Positions 34,932 to 49,900 of a stretch of 64,000 nt of DNA are shown piece by piece. A program made the translations under genes and the position numbers. Origin of the DNA: Opisthocomus hoazin (taxonomy: Eukaryota; Chordata; Aves; Opisthocomiformes; Opisthocomidae); the NCBI RefSeq assembly GCF_030867145.1, contig NC_134434.1:1798001-1862000 (forward strand), given 5' to 3'. The notes under the pieces are model-generated. The model did not search any database. It was given only the letters and a program-made list of their open reading frames with translations, and had not been told where the DNA came from. How positions within the stretch are numbered: position 1 is the first letter of the stretch; each line of letters opens with the position of its first letter.

Positions 34932-37900
34932 CTGCCATGAAAGAAGACATTGACCATGGATTTCAAAATAAAAACAAACATTGCACATGTGAGATATATA
35001 TTGCATACAAAATGGGACAATTACTTTCTATAGCAGTAACAGTAATCCTCAAATTACAGAAATAGGCTTCCGACTACCATGCTGGAACAGAGAGGTACAA
35101 AAAAAGGTCAAAGTGGACAGTACAGGGTGGGGAAAAAAGGAGAAAGGACAGACCTCCTACCAAAGGCAGCTACTCAGCTGTCTGGAAATGCACAAACTGG
35201 GGGTAAAGAGGCAGCTGAGAAGTTAGGCAAATGTGCAATTATGGTGCGTGGCTTCCTCACTTATCGTGGGACTCTCTTTGTCCCCAAGTTCTAATTTATG
35301 CCATATATGGCCTTCTTTGGCTTACAATACTCATTAGATATGGTTCTTGAAAACAGAATCAGAAAAAAGTGATCTGACAATGCATCAGTGCATTATCAAA
35401 TAAATCAATACTTGCCAATTAAAAAAACTAGCAACCCCAAATAATCCAGTAACTGGGGAAACAAACAGTATTAAGCACCACTAGGCTTGGAAGGTGGGGA
35501 TCACAGTGACAATCAAAGTTAACTTTACTGTACAGCATGTCACAGAAGCTGCATGCTTGTCAGCATTATTAATTTTCAATTTTATAAAAGCAGCAGTCAT
35601 TTATAATCCACTCATTAAATTGGGAATATGTAAAAAGTACTATTTTCCAAAGGCAAAGGAACAGCAAGGTGGGAAAGACCCCACAATTTCACCATGAATT
35701 GGAAAGCTGACTGACAAGTTTGTTACACTGCTGAAAAAGTCATCTTTTGTTCAATGACCTTCAAAGAAGAAAGGAAGCCAGAAGCAAAAATTATTTCCAC
35801 GGGAAGAAATACATTCAGTATTAGAGCTGCATGCCTCATCCCTAAATTCAGTATTTGCAGATTTAATAAAAGTATCAATTCCTTCTGTATTACTTCACAC
35901 TATAATATTCAACCTTTGATCAGTAAAGACACTTTGGAAAGAAAAAAAAAATCCAAAAAACCAACCTCTCAGATGTCATCATACAGAACAACATTCATGC
36001 TCTTTTTTCTGACTATTCCCTTCTATTCGGGCAATTAAAATAAATAATATAAATATATATATATATATAATCTCCCCTCAACACAGGAGCACACAGATCA
36101 AACACTCTGAAAAAGCTATTTTAAATAAAGTTATCACCTACACTGGCATAATACACTTTCATATTCCAGAACACAAAGTAGAAATTAAGCTTTAAAAGAG
36201 AGGCAACATCCCGAATTCTTTGCTTTAAGACAGACCACCAAAAGGAGGGGTAAAGCCGCCACACAGAAATGAGGGCAACTGCCTGATGAACACCGCTCCT
36301 GAGGGTTCAGCTGAAGCAGCACATCCAGTGCACGGTGCTTGGAGAAAGCACGCCGCGATGTCAAAAAGCTAACTGAAGAACTAATAATTTTGTATCTGTC
36401 TGCCCTCAGTTTTGCAACTCCGCAGGTAGATTGCACTCTAACTAACCTTGTTAAAAAGTCTTCTTTTTGTGTCTTATAGGTATCTCCGATGCACACGTAG
36501 ATCCACTGAGGAATAGTAGTCTTGTTTCCCCGCAGAGGACTAGTAGTCAGTCCAATAATCTTATCTTCTGTCCTATGTAGATATGGTAGATCTTAATAGC
36601 CCTATGGATGTGCAGTGTGCAGGGTTTTGTTCTGTCTTGTTTGTTTCTTCAATTTGGTCAGGAAGGATAATTTTGTTTAAGGTTAAAAAACTACTATTAA
36701 ACTGTGGTATGGAAGATGAAGCTCTTCCAAAAACTTTAATGATAAAGTAGGTTTACCATAGCAAACCTCCAATGTGCCAAGTAGAATTGAGAAAGTGTAT
36801 TCAACAAATATTCCAATAACTGAATTTCTTTCAACTCCTGGAGTATCTGCAAGCAGTTAGGTTCCTCCACTGTATTTTCAATCAGTAAGATTTCTTTCTT
36901 TAAAAGCACATACGATTACTTTGCTGTTGAAACTGTATGTTATTTCAGCTGTGATCTATTAGGTATAATCACATAATATTGACTTTACTTCCTGATTCAA
37001 CACATGCACATTTTTCTTATTGAGTTCGTGTGGGCAACTGAGATACATTTCGTGAGAATTCTTACCAAGACAATGTGAACGGTTTGACTGTTCAGAGAAT
37101 GCAAAACTCAATCAAACATAATATCCAGTAGTACGGAGGGTTTAGGTGTTCTGACAGTATTTGCTGAGGTTTAATCACCAACATGAAAACACAATCACAA
37201 ATACAATTATTTTTATATAAGTATATGAAATCTGATTAGGGAAGGTAAAGAGCCAAGTTAAAGTGGTCTGGAGGCATGTTCCAGAATTAACCCTTCATAA
37301 AATGAAGGTACTTGCAGAACAGCTCTTTAATTCTTAAAAAAAAGCCCGCTATTTATTCCACCTATTCTGAAGTTAAGTTTACATGAACAGTAGTTGCGTT
37401 CTGCTGCTTTACATTAAGCTAATGCTCATCTGGTGTTTATGGCTGGTGGCTCCCTCCGTTAGCAAGTGTATCCCTGTTCCTGAAACCTGAGTCGGAAATT
37501 AAGTGTATTTTTACATATATTTTTTTCTTACAATCTTAAAGGTCACTGTATTCCACAGTATTTTAGTGAACAAGAAGCCAGGGCTTCTGAATTTTCAAAG
37601 TATGGCACCAATTTAATGTGCAACAGTATGCAAGCCTTGAGCAACTGTGCCTTGCTTTGTTTCCTGTTAAGATTCATGTTTATACAGCAGTTTGAGATTT
37701 CAAGATGAAAGGCACTACCAATGAGTAGTTACAGCCAGGCCTTTGCTGCTTGCTTTCATAATGGCAGATCAGTGGTGTGTGTAACGACAGTTAGATTCTG
37801 AAGCCAGCATTCCCAATGGAGCAGTAAACGTAGTAAGTTAAGACTTAACTTCTACATTACTTCTTTTTGTGCAAACAGGAGAGCATGTAGCCAGCCACAC

Positions 37901-40900
37901 ACTTCAGATATATGAACCTTTAAAGCCATCCACTTAACTACCGACCTACAATGCTGCACTGCAAACGTGAGGATGGAATGGTGTTTACAGCTTCATCACA
38001 GAAATCCAATGCTTGCTTGTTAAATACTATTGGTTTGGTTTTTTCCTTTTTTCCCCATCGTTTTTTTTAATTTAAGATTTTCCCAGCAAAGGGAAAAAAC
38101 CTAAAGTTCTTCAGCATTACAGTCCTTCTCCAAGGCCTATTTATGTTTCTACAAGTGTTATAATTACATAGTCAAAAAAAGTAACTGATTTTCCCGGGTG
38201 GAATTTTCATCCCAGCTCATAGCATCACCTCACTGTTCTCATTTCTGGAGGAAGAAAGTAGCAAGCAGCAAATAAAATGGCCAGCAAGGAAATCAGTCAA
38301 GTTAAAACTAAAAATATTGAGATGCTGAAGAAAGTTCACTAGCTCCTCTATTTTGGAAGTATTAAGGAAAGAACTGAAAAGCCATTAAGCTCAAAAACAG
38401 ACAAAATTTGAATAAATAAGAACACGGTTATTTATACGCACAGATACAGACAGAATACTGAATAGAACATTCTTGACTAAGTACCAGAAATGTGTTCACA
38501 AAGTAGGCAAAAAAGGCACAATTATCAGGTAGGAATAAAGTAAAAAAGGGACAGATATAAGCTACAATACTGAATCTGAGTTTAAACACTAGGCATCAGT
38601 TCCACTGCCAATGAGCAAGCAGCTAAAACCCACTCGCTTATAGAGAGCAAAGCAAAATGAGAGACGCATCAATACTAACGATGCACCACAGTTTAAACCA
38701 GAAAAATTAAAACGGTCCAAGGAAGTCAGGCAAGAAAAAATACATGAAACATTATCAATGTTTTGAGAACTAATCCGCTGGAAAAATATGGAAAAAGTAA
38801 GGGTAGGGCGTATGCAATCCAGAAAAATGCACATAGCATCTTTTGTTCCAGAGAACCTCAAAAGTACCTTAGAAACGTAACAGAATTGTTTCATCCATTA
38901 CTGACGGTCAGCTCTAAAAATAAAGTGGGGTGGCCGTCTCAGACTATTAGTCAGCACCCCAACAGAGCCAGTAGCTGAAGCCAGCAGTTAGTATCACATT
39001 CCTCTAGAAGTTTCAAAATATTTTCAAAGTGGGAAATTTAGCAATAACAGTGAATTAGTATCTTTTCACAGAATGTCAGTCTGCAGTGTAGCTCTTTTTT
39101 ACCCTATTTAAAGGTAAAGCTTCTGAACACCAGCCTTTGATGAAGCAGTGAGTCACCATCATCAATGCTGTTGTACACGGCACGTAGTGCTATGAAGTGT
39201 TCCAAGGACTAACACAGCACTCCTTTGAGACTCACCTGAATACTGACAGAGCAAATCTCACTTCATTTGGAAAAAAAAAAACAACAAACAAACACAGAAA
39301 ACCCCAATCAAGGGGGAAGGATGGAGAGAAGAACAGGAGATTGGGGAAAGGGCATGAAATTGCAATTTAGAGCATTACAGAAATTCTGCAAGATTTATCT
39401 TGGACTGCATTCATAGAACAGAAAAAAAAAAAAGAAAACAACTTAAAAGCACTGTTAAAGGAAAATAAAGGAAACATGATAGTGTAAGAGAAGTAATAGA
39501 TGGTACAGGCAAAAACACAGCTACCAGTCTCCCACGAAACACATATACAGAAGTATCTGCTAACAGCAGGAATAAAAGATATTCACTCTTACGAAAATCT
39601 GTTTACAGGCTTATGTTTTTATAAAGGTAAACAGGTCTTATAATACATCAAAATCCTTGTACACTTGATTTGCGGACAAAGTGGTAGGCTTTTAATAACT
39701 ACTGTAACAGATATGAGGTGGACAGTGGGGTGTAGCTATGCACACAAGTGCATTAACAATAACTGGAACGAACAAAATGCTTCAAATTGGTTAACAGCAC
39801 CATATACAAGTTTATAAAACCAGATCTGATTTGATGCTAAGAAGAACTTTCAAGTCACTCACTGAAAGATTAAGAGCTTCTGAGACTTTAGGGAAAGCTC
39901 AGTTTCAGAACTTGATACAAACTCAGTCTTCACACAAACATACCTTTTTCTTTTGACTTCCTGTCTTGTTCTCTCTCTCTGCTTTTGCTTCTGTGCTTGT
40001 AGGATTTCCGATCACGGCTTTTTGATCGTCTCCTGTCCCTGCTGCGAGACCTATGTTTTCTTTCTGACCTATCATGACTTCTGCTTCTTCTTCGGTCACG
40101 ACTCCTTAACGTTCAGAGAAAATTTCAAGAAGGGAGATGTCAGCTTTTATTTTCTAACTCAGAAGATAAAACAGTAAAACAACAGCACTTTCCAATACTT
40201 TGATTATTTGCCAAAAACAAGTATTTAAAACAAGCCTTAGCATACTATATATAAACATTTCTCAGTATCTAAGACCTGGCTGGATATTGCCTTCTTCATT
40301 TATGCAAAATGTTCAACTACACAGCTTAAAAATATCCACCACTAAGAATTAAAGACCAACTTCGGGAAAAAAAACAAGATCCTGTTCTTTGGGAGCATTT
40401 GTCTACTCATAGCTCCCTCATAAGACCACTTCCATCACAATGGTGTCATCTGCTTCCAAAAATGGAGAGAAAACAGTAAATACGCAGCAAAACTTCCTTA
40501 TCCTTAGAAACAGTAAAGTACATCTTCACTTAAGAAATAAGAACAACAAAGCTAACAAATCAGTGATGTGGCCCATGCTGACAGATCAAGTCCCCACAAG
40601 ATTTTTACCTTTTGGTAAGTTAAATGAAAATATTTCCACACACACACAAACACGTACCTGCTTCGCCTTCTTTCTCTGCTTCTCGATCTTTTGTGGTCTC
40701 GTGAACGGCTGCATCTTCTGTCAGATGTTCTGCTTGAATGTCTACTCCGTGAACGACTCCTTTTACGTCTCTCTCTATCACGAGCCCTCTCTTTTTCCTT
40801 TTCTTCTTCTTCACGTCGTCTCTTCCTTTCCCGCTCTTCTCTTTCCCGTTCCCGCTCTTTTTCTCGTTCTTCTCGTTCTTGTTTCTCTTTTTTTAACCTG

Positions 40901-43900
40901 TCATCACGGTCAGGTTCTTCTGTTCTTTTTCTTAACTTTTCCTAAAGAAAAGTTCAAAGAAATGAAGATTAATCAAGATAGATAATTCAATACAATTCCA
41001 AGGATGTAGAAGCTTAAGCTTTTAAAATACTTCAGGGTTTTCTCCCAAACAAAGCATGGCCTACATAGAAGCACCTTCTAAAATCCCCGAAACACAAATC
41101 CTTTGTCTTGCAGAACTTTTTTGCTTGTCATTCTCACAAGAACAGAGGCCACACTACAGTTCTTTACAAAGGCCACAAAAATTCCCATGTGAATTTATAT
41201 CTTCGCTTACATCTAGTGTAATCACATACGACAAAGAATGTCCACGCAAGCACAGCACTAATGTGCAGTGGGATTCCATTTAATTTTTATATGCCATCTT
41301 CGGAGTATTTCACCCACTTGAGAAAGTCCACTGGACAGCCTTTTGTTTACCATAGGAAGCCTCCAAGCAATTTTTCATGTTCAATAACAGAAGAGATACT
41401 TACTTTTAAATCTTCTACAGTAGCTTTTATTTTGGCATAACCCATGTGCTGCTTTCCCATCAAGTGGTCATCTACCCTGGATTGTGCATCTCCTACAATT
41501 AAGAAGGCTCCACAAACTTCACAAACTTCCATTTGCTTTTCTTGGGCAGCAAAGCTCTCAATTGTCTGCAAAAGAAAAATATTCCATAAAGCAAAATAAA
41601 AGTTTTAGCCAGAAGCCAGTTAAGAGGTTTAGACCTTTATCGTTACTGTTGTCAAATCCTAGGCACTAGCAAAAGCTGAAAATCATAACTGCAGGCTTTG
41701 TCCTCGGAACACTGCACCTACTAGGACAACACAGCAAAAATGGGCTACATACACCCATTTCATGTACGCCACAAGGAAAGAGTCAACTAGAGAACACACA
41801 ACACAAATCTTCTTCCTCACTGCAAAGGATTAATACGTATATAACCATATCTGCAGTTTCCTTTGCAGTCTCTGGATTAAGGAAATAAAAATCCGCTCTC
41901 TCTTAAGATGATTTCTTTGGCATCAACCCCGATGTCTGGAGCTGCAGAATAACCATGGAGTACACCTCAAGGAATGAAGAAATGCAAAAAGGAACACTGA
42001 GCCTCTATTTAAAAGGATAGTAGTGAAATTAATTCACTGTTTCAACAGACATACGAGAAATACACTGGAATTTCACCATAAACCCAAGTGATTTTTGCTG
42101 TGCAATGTTCATGAATCATACAGTATGGACACAAACACTACTGCCTGCAATGTTTAAGGACTTAAAAAATAAAACAGAAATCACAATTTGAGCATATTAT
42201 TAAACACTGAAATACAATGTTTAAATATAAGCTCCTTTTTGTTGACAGGAACTTGCTATTTAACACATTACTTTTGGCTTCTGTAGCTCTCAAAGTCAGA
42301 CAGATGCCTGTCTCTAGTCACAGCCCTAAAACAAGGTCTTGCTGTAATACAGTCATATTGCTAATTCAGTGAAATAATATTGCAGAGGCTACCTGGCAAA
42401 ACTTAGTAACTGAGACCTGAACTAGAGTAAGATGTAAGCTCACCTCCAACACTGCTGTGTAAATAATTTCATAACGTGTGTGCAGGAGGAAACCCACTCT
42501 CAAGGTAGCATGCTAAATCAACACACTGGAATAACACATTTAAATGTCATGTTACTGTCTAATAAATTCTGCACAGAACTTGCATACCTTCAGTGCAAGG
42601 ACAAGGTTATTGAGAATGCACTGTCAGACCAAATTTTGAAGTAAGTCTGACCGAACTACAAGCATATTACTTACTGAAGTTGTAGACCTCAGCAATTCTC
42701 TCTCTTCCTTTAGCTGTTCAACAAGTTTCATCATTCCCTGTGCCTCCTCCACCTTCCCTTCTGAACCTAGTTCTTCAATCTAAAAGACAAAAAAAAAATT
42801 CAACTATAATTTTTAATCAAGTAACAAAAGCAAGAGATCGCTCTTACGGGGGGTAAAAAAAACCTCACCTGTTGTAGAAGTACATCAATTTTGTCAGTTA
42901 ACACCTGAATCTTCTCTTCATTTTTACCGGTAGGTCCCGCTCCCTGCCGAACAGTATAAGTGATTTTTTTTTTGTTTTGTTAAAAGTAACCTTAAAGCAC
43001 ACAAATATATGTCTTCTCATATTCCACAGACACTTCAGGAATAACCTTCTCCTGCCTCTTCTCCCATGAAGACCTACTAGTAATAGTCTAGTCTGAAGTA
43101 AAACACTTCTCAACACAGCTTACTCCACTCTTGCTGAGTGAAGCAAGCTCTAGTCACACTAATTCCTCCTAAATCAACAAAATCGTTCAAGGCCCTGGCC
43201 CATAAAAGGCAAGACATCTGAATTCAAAGTCCTAAATTTAAACTCTGAAACTGCTATGCAGCAATTACGTATCTCTGCAGACACTCAAGTACGACTTAGA
43301 AATTCCGTGGGCTCTGAAATTCAACTTCTGAGCATAAATGCAAAAAGAATCTCACTTCATCCAAAATACACTTGTTAGTAATGTCCTCTCCGTAAGCTGC
43401 CAGAACAGACTTACATCTGCCTCCCCACAACCTCTGCTCCACTCCACAGCCACTAAGCTCTCTTGGCTGAAGATACTCTCCACAGCTCCTTCTGAAGCAA
43501 CTGGACTTTGCACAGAACAATTAACTGAAGCAGCAAAAAGCAGCAAAGCTACACCAGCAGCCACAAAACTCTCAGAGCACAGGCTAGAGTCACTGCTTCA
43601 AATCAATCAGGGGACAAGAAAAAAAAAAAAAGAGTGGAGTAAGCATGTAGATTTTTTCTCCCAGTCAGTTTAAGCTTTCTATTAACAGCTGTCTAGTATA
43701 CAGCTTGTAACTGAGAAGAGTTGCACAGAAGTACTTCTTTCTCAAACTTTTGTGATTCCATCACTGCCTGCCAACGGTGGTGCTGGAGCAGCAAGAGGCT
43801 GACTCCTGCCTAAGGGTGGCAGCTGACAGCGGGATTCAGCTCCATCAGCTGCTGAGACACCCAGGACTTGACGACTTCAGTAACATCACTGTGATACAGC

Positions 43901-46900
43901 TTACTAGTGGAGGGAAAGAAGAATATGCAACTAAGGAAGAGAAAGTAAACTAAGGTTAACAGGGTAAAGATAACACTTGACAGGATTAGTGTTCAGAGAG
44001 GAGAACAGATACCAGTTCTGAGGAAACACAGACAGGGAGAACAGAGGAGGACTCCTGCTGACTGTGGAGCCACTTGGCTTGTCCACTAGGGCGAGATGCA
44101 ATCTGCTGGCTAACAGATGAAGAGATTTATCTAATGGGAATCTGCTGGAGAACAGTAAGATTTTACCCAAAGACACAAGGTAAAGAGAACACGAAGACAC
44201 TATCTAGAGGAAAAAATTCCTCCGCGGTTCTTCCAGACTCACCCCAGAAGACTGCTGATTCTGTGACAGTGCCAAACGAGCATGGCCTCTTCGAATCCTG
44301 CGTTCTACTTCTGCAAGTAAGCTTTGTAAGTAGCGCAAGAAGTCTCTTTCATAGCCCACTTTCATAAAACGAGAGCTCTTCTCATACCTGGTAAAATGTT
44401 TTAAAAATGAAAGCTCATGTCACTCCATTATATATGAAAAATAAATAACTAAACTTGAAATGTTACAAATTCTTGCTCAAGGTAAGAGAATATTATGCAT
44501 TTAAATAAATGCTTACGTAAATCAAAAAGCAGTTAGTTTCTCATGGTTGGGTTGCTTTTAAAAAATTTCAAGCATACTAGGAACACTATTTGCATTAACA
44601 TATCAACCAACATACTTACTGTTTACGTAGATTTTCATCATGAATTTTTTCACAAGGACCTAAAAAGACCACACAAAAAGTTTAAGTTTGCATTCCTGAA
44701 TGCTGTATTCACATTGCATCAGCATTTGTTCATGCACCATGACAGAACAGAGCTATAAACATTTCCCAGGGACTTTTATGCCTTTGTGCTTCCTTTGCTT
44801 GGAGTTTGAAAGACACATTAAAGTAAAAGAATGCTGATAGGGTTTAGTAACTATAAAATCAAAGGAGACTGAATGACATATAGTCTTCATACAAAAAAAT
44901 TTCGAGATCAAGTTCTACCTCAGTAAAACTACACAAACAAAATAATACTTTAAACACCTGGGGCCTTAAACAAACAAAAATAAACCTCAAGCAAAACAAG
45001 AAAAATTAGGTATGAAGGGTAATTTCAGCAAGGATTTTCTAAGCTGCAGACAGTGTTTTGTAATAAAGAACTGGCTACTTAAAACACTGGTCTTTAGAGT
45101 AAAATTCGGAGGTATGTGGCCCAAGTTCATGAAGGTAATCATGTTAAAATTCCCCACCTTCCCCAGCCTATCAAACTCTTCAATAGACTTGGAAATCAAC
45201 GCTAAGACAAGAAGCCTGTATTTCCCAGTTACCATCTCCGAACTACAGGCTGTCCGCGTACCATCGCTTGAAAGGTGCTAGTATCTGAGAGATGGGCTTC
45301 AGTAACAACTATTACAGTAAATGAGCCTCTAAAGTAAAGATGCTCAAACACGTATACTCACACAAAAATAAGCTAAAACACTGTCTAGGTAGAATAAACC
45401 AAACTAGAAGCCAGCACTTCAGGACGAGAAAACCATCCCATACCCAATAATTTAGCTGACACTGTAAGAAAAAAAATAAGAAGTAAAAAAATATTTTTTT
45501 CACTTAGAAGTAGTAGGATCTGGAATAAATATTGCTCTTAACATACTGTATCACTGGCAGTCCTTTGAAAAAATAAAGCCTATTTTCAAAGTGTTTTGAC
45601 AGAGCAATGAACAGTAACAATGTAGTTTGCAACAAAAGTTCAATTGTAATTACATATAAGTGAATAAAAATTACAAGACTTATAGACTTACCTAAATCAG
45701 AACGGGTATTTGTAAATAATTCAGCTGGGCAAAACCCACAAAGGTAGTATTTACAAACCTGACAGAAGAGAAGAAAGAAACAGGCATTTTTTTTTTTTCT
45801 CATGTATTGGCAATTTCAGTATTTGCTTCTATTTACTAGAATACAGTGTAAAAATCCCCTTTGTACACTGCAAAATTTCTGAAAGTTTTACACACATACA
45901 CCCTGTATCTTTGCGTTACATGGCTGCAGTAAGTGCTACAAGGTGCATCTTAATGACAATACATCAAAAATCATACTTTCCATTGCAATAATGGTACATC
46001 TTAATTTTAGCGCTAAATATTTAAGAGTGCAGGCAAGTGTCATCTATTTGTAAATACAATACAGTATTTGATATTTCCAAAGTAATTAGACCAGAGTGGA
46101 CTGTTAGAAAAGTTACTGTCAAATTCCTTAACCATGAAAACCTACAAGCGGTGAGAATGTCTGGCGTGGAAGCAAGTTCCACTTAGCTTGTCCATAACAA
46201 GTTTGTGTTCAGCCTCCATTTCTTCAGTGCTAGGGGCTTGGAGAACAGGAGCCATCAGCATTCAAACATAAGGTACTGCCTCAAGGATTCTGATGTCAAT
46301 CCGAAGACTCAAGAACACACACAATAACTATCCAAAAGCTTCCCCATTCCAATGCTTTTAAAAATCCCTACTTTAAGAACGATACTCAAAGCGTCATTGT
46401 GTATCTCTTAAAGCAGACACAGAAGACATTCATTTTAACCTGGTTTCCTGCCAACTAAAAAAGGGTTTGTTTTGATTCTACATAGCCTATTTTTACATTA
46501 GCAAGTCAGGTTCTTTTTCGTAACAGAAAAATGCCACCAGGAAGTTAGGAAAAACACAACTTATTAGCCTAGCCAGCAAATACTTAACATATGATAGGAC
46601 AATACCAGCTTTTGTTAAAAAGATTATTCACCCTCACCCATGAGCATGGGCTTAGCTAGTGAAGTTGGTCAGTTCTTGAAGTTCATACCCAGAAATATCT
46701 CCTGTCCATCCACCTGAACAGCCAAAAAGATAAAGTCAGAAACACCTTCACCCTTAACTTCATAAGCAACCTTTAATCATTAATTCTTCAACAAACCTTT
46801 CCCCTAGCTGTGACTGCCATTAGCTAACTTAAGTGTCAATCCAAAACTAGTGTGTACATTCTTCTAGTATCTCTTATGTTATACCAGTTTCTAATATTTA

Positions 46901-49900
46901 GCAAGTCTAATCATTGCTAGTGGGTATCACAACCTAGTTCTAATACTCTCACATATACTGTGGACAAATATTTGTGACATATTATTTCCTAGGATGCATT
47001 GTGAAGTATTTTAACAAATGAGGGCAAGGAAAGCGACCCAAAACCTGCTCTACCCTAACACCTCACTGAAATGCCTGTGACACTAGTCGATCAAATTAGA
47101 ATGGTCTGATTTATTTTTCCACGCTAACTGCCAGACTGCAAATTAGGCTATGGAAGTTAAAATTGGACTGACTGCTTTACAGATTACACAGAAAAATAAT
47201 CAAACTTTCTACTAACAAGCCATGGACACAAGAAAACAAATAAACAAACAAACAAACAAAAAATCTTTATTCTTATATAATTTGAATACTCTCCCATGAA
47301 GCAGGACACCGTGGCACCTATCTGAAGCAATTTATCAAAAACAGTTATGAAACACTCACAAAATTGTTTCTTGTCAGGAAGCAAGAATCTGGTTTCAGAA
47401 TCTGCCCTCTTCTCTCAAAGTCGCACTATCACTGGTTTTAATATCAAGTTGTTTCAAGGGAGTGGTTTCTGGGATGAACTCCTGTACTAGTCAATAGAAA
47501 TATAATTTCTCTCTATGTTCTCTTTTGCCTTCATTTTCTCATTGCTCACATCCAAGCATTAGGGTCAGCGAAAAGGCACTCCCCCCAAAAAAAATTCAGG
47601 GATGGATTAGGCAATTTCCTAAGACACAGAGAGCACAATAACAACGGTCTGACCATATTATGCCGCAAAAAGAGTTGTAAAACATCTTTTATCAGCTCAA
47701 AAATTACGCAAACTGGCCTGTAACAGTTTTGAAACAAGTAGCAGCAAAAGGAGCAAAGGAAAAGTTATCAGAGCCAGAAGTATGATGCAGAAAAAAACAA
47801 ACCACAAAACCACAACACCAGAAATAATTTAAATTATTTTATGAAGCAGCACTGCTAGGAAAAGCCTTCTCTTACGAGCTGATGGTTACAAGAATTACAG
47901 TGACCACTATTAAAATACGCAGCCTAAATATGTGTCACGCATTGTACTAATTATTTATAGATGAAAAAACACAACAACAAAAACCACACACATTGAAAAG
48001 TTGCAGCAATTTTCTCCTAACTAGCTCTGGATGCTATGGTACCTAGTGAATTCCTTGACATTCTCTCCTGAGAGGCAGCCTGCAGAGAAATACTTGCAGT
48101 GGTTCAGACTAGTGTGTCTGCAGCAATTTTCTCCCTTTCTCATACTTGTTCCGTTTTGCTCTTCAACTGATTTTGCTTCAATAGAAAAACATTACTTGAG
48201 AGACTCCTGCAGCTATCTTGAAAGGTATCATTCTGGCTTAGCTTCACTGTGTGTTACCTCTGCGTTGACAAGGTGGAGATGCCAGTCAGCTGCACTTACA
48301 ATTGGTCTTAAGCAATCAATGATGAGTAAGAATAGAAAGGGCCAAGAAATGGCTGTGGCATCACAGAGCCATTAAAGGACCAAAACAGAGGTGATATGCT
48401 TCAAATGGCATTACTCATCCGTGGCTTAGCAGAGCGCTGCACTTAGCACAAGTCAGAACTAACAAGGAAATACCTTCCGTGTTTGCAGAAGCAGAGCAAC
48501 AGCCAGTTTAGTATGGATATTTACCTATGCAAGTAACAAGCACTTACTCCTTTTTGCCAAATTATTCTGACAACTCCGCTACCAAGACGACGTAACACAG
48601 ACCAATGTTACTGTCAAAGTATTGTGGCAGGATTAGCCATAGCCTGTGGCCCAAAGCTCTTTGGGTCTCACATTTTGATAAGACACTAGAACAAACACAG
48701 GCAGACACTTACAACTTTCCACTTCATCTCAAATTCACTAATCCTTGAAATCTCTTGGAGGTGGGCAAGCAGTATCCTTCACCTCAAAGCTGACTAAGCT
48801 GACAAGAACAATGGTTAGCTCTTCCAGAGTTTGGGAACAAATTCATGGCTTTCCTACATAAAGACAATGACAGTTCTGTATCATTAATACTTCTACATTC
48901 ACTTGTTCCTCTTCTGCAAGAAATTATTTACTGATAGAGAAGTATCAGTATAACTGTAATAAACAATTATGTAAGCAAATTCCTTTAGGCAGACAATTCC
49001 TAGTAAAAAGGCTGAGAATAAAATCCAGCAGATTCTGGCTTACATACCAAAAACTAGCAAATTCCTTCATATACGTGAGTTCTTTGAGACCATTAAAGTT
49101 CACATGCATTAGACACTTTATGAGTGATGCCCACACACACAACCCCAGACAAACACAAGCCCTTCTCCCAAACCCCACTCTTACAGATAACTTTCCATTA
49201 CGAATATTCTTCCAGAACAAGTAACACTTAAGTCCTTCCTCTCTCAATCCCTGGAAGATTAAGTTCTGAGATTCTATCTAGATGCAAAACAACTTGGTTC
49301 TTTGGCATTAAAAAACCAAAAGGGTAACACATCATAAATAGCTAATACCATCAAATCATATTTTATATACAGAACATACATTTGGAGAAGCTGCATTCCT
49401 ATCACGGATGACTGCTCACAGTCATCGGTCTGTAACAGCTCCTCACCCCTCCACGCTTTCCAAAAACACTAAATTTACCTTGAAGGAATCATCACAGATC
49501 TCAAAGCCTTACACGAAGTATGGGTAGTCAATGGTGAGCTGAGCTTTCCTGTGCTGCAGAACAGCCTCAGAACTCTTAGGCAACTGCTGTTTCCACATGA
49601 ACTTGTTTTGTATAGATGGTACACTAAAGCACGAATGCATGAATCAATAAAGTTACCGTTCCAGAAATATACTTTGCTATGGATATGACAGTAAGCAGAG
49701 ACTAAAATATATGACACTAATGATTTCCTCCTGCATACAAAACAGAAAGCCTTTATGCCAAAACTAGAACTGATCATCTAAGCATGAGCTGTGATACTGA
49801 AATATACAGTGATTGGGATTTAATTTTTGTTAAGATTCAAGGCTTTAATCATATCAAACTTTAAAGTAAGAACTTAAGCTCAACAAAAGGCTTTACAATA

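Noticed and set aside
40440-40985. 181-aa plus-strand frame and a Ser/Leu/Arg-rich plus-strand frame
   Set aside because: Antisense shadows of LUC7L3 exon 8, whose Glu/Arg codons read as Ser/Leu/Phe on the other strand.
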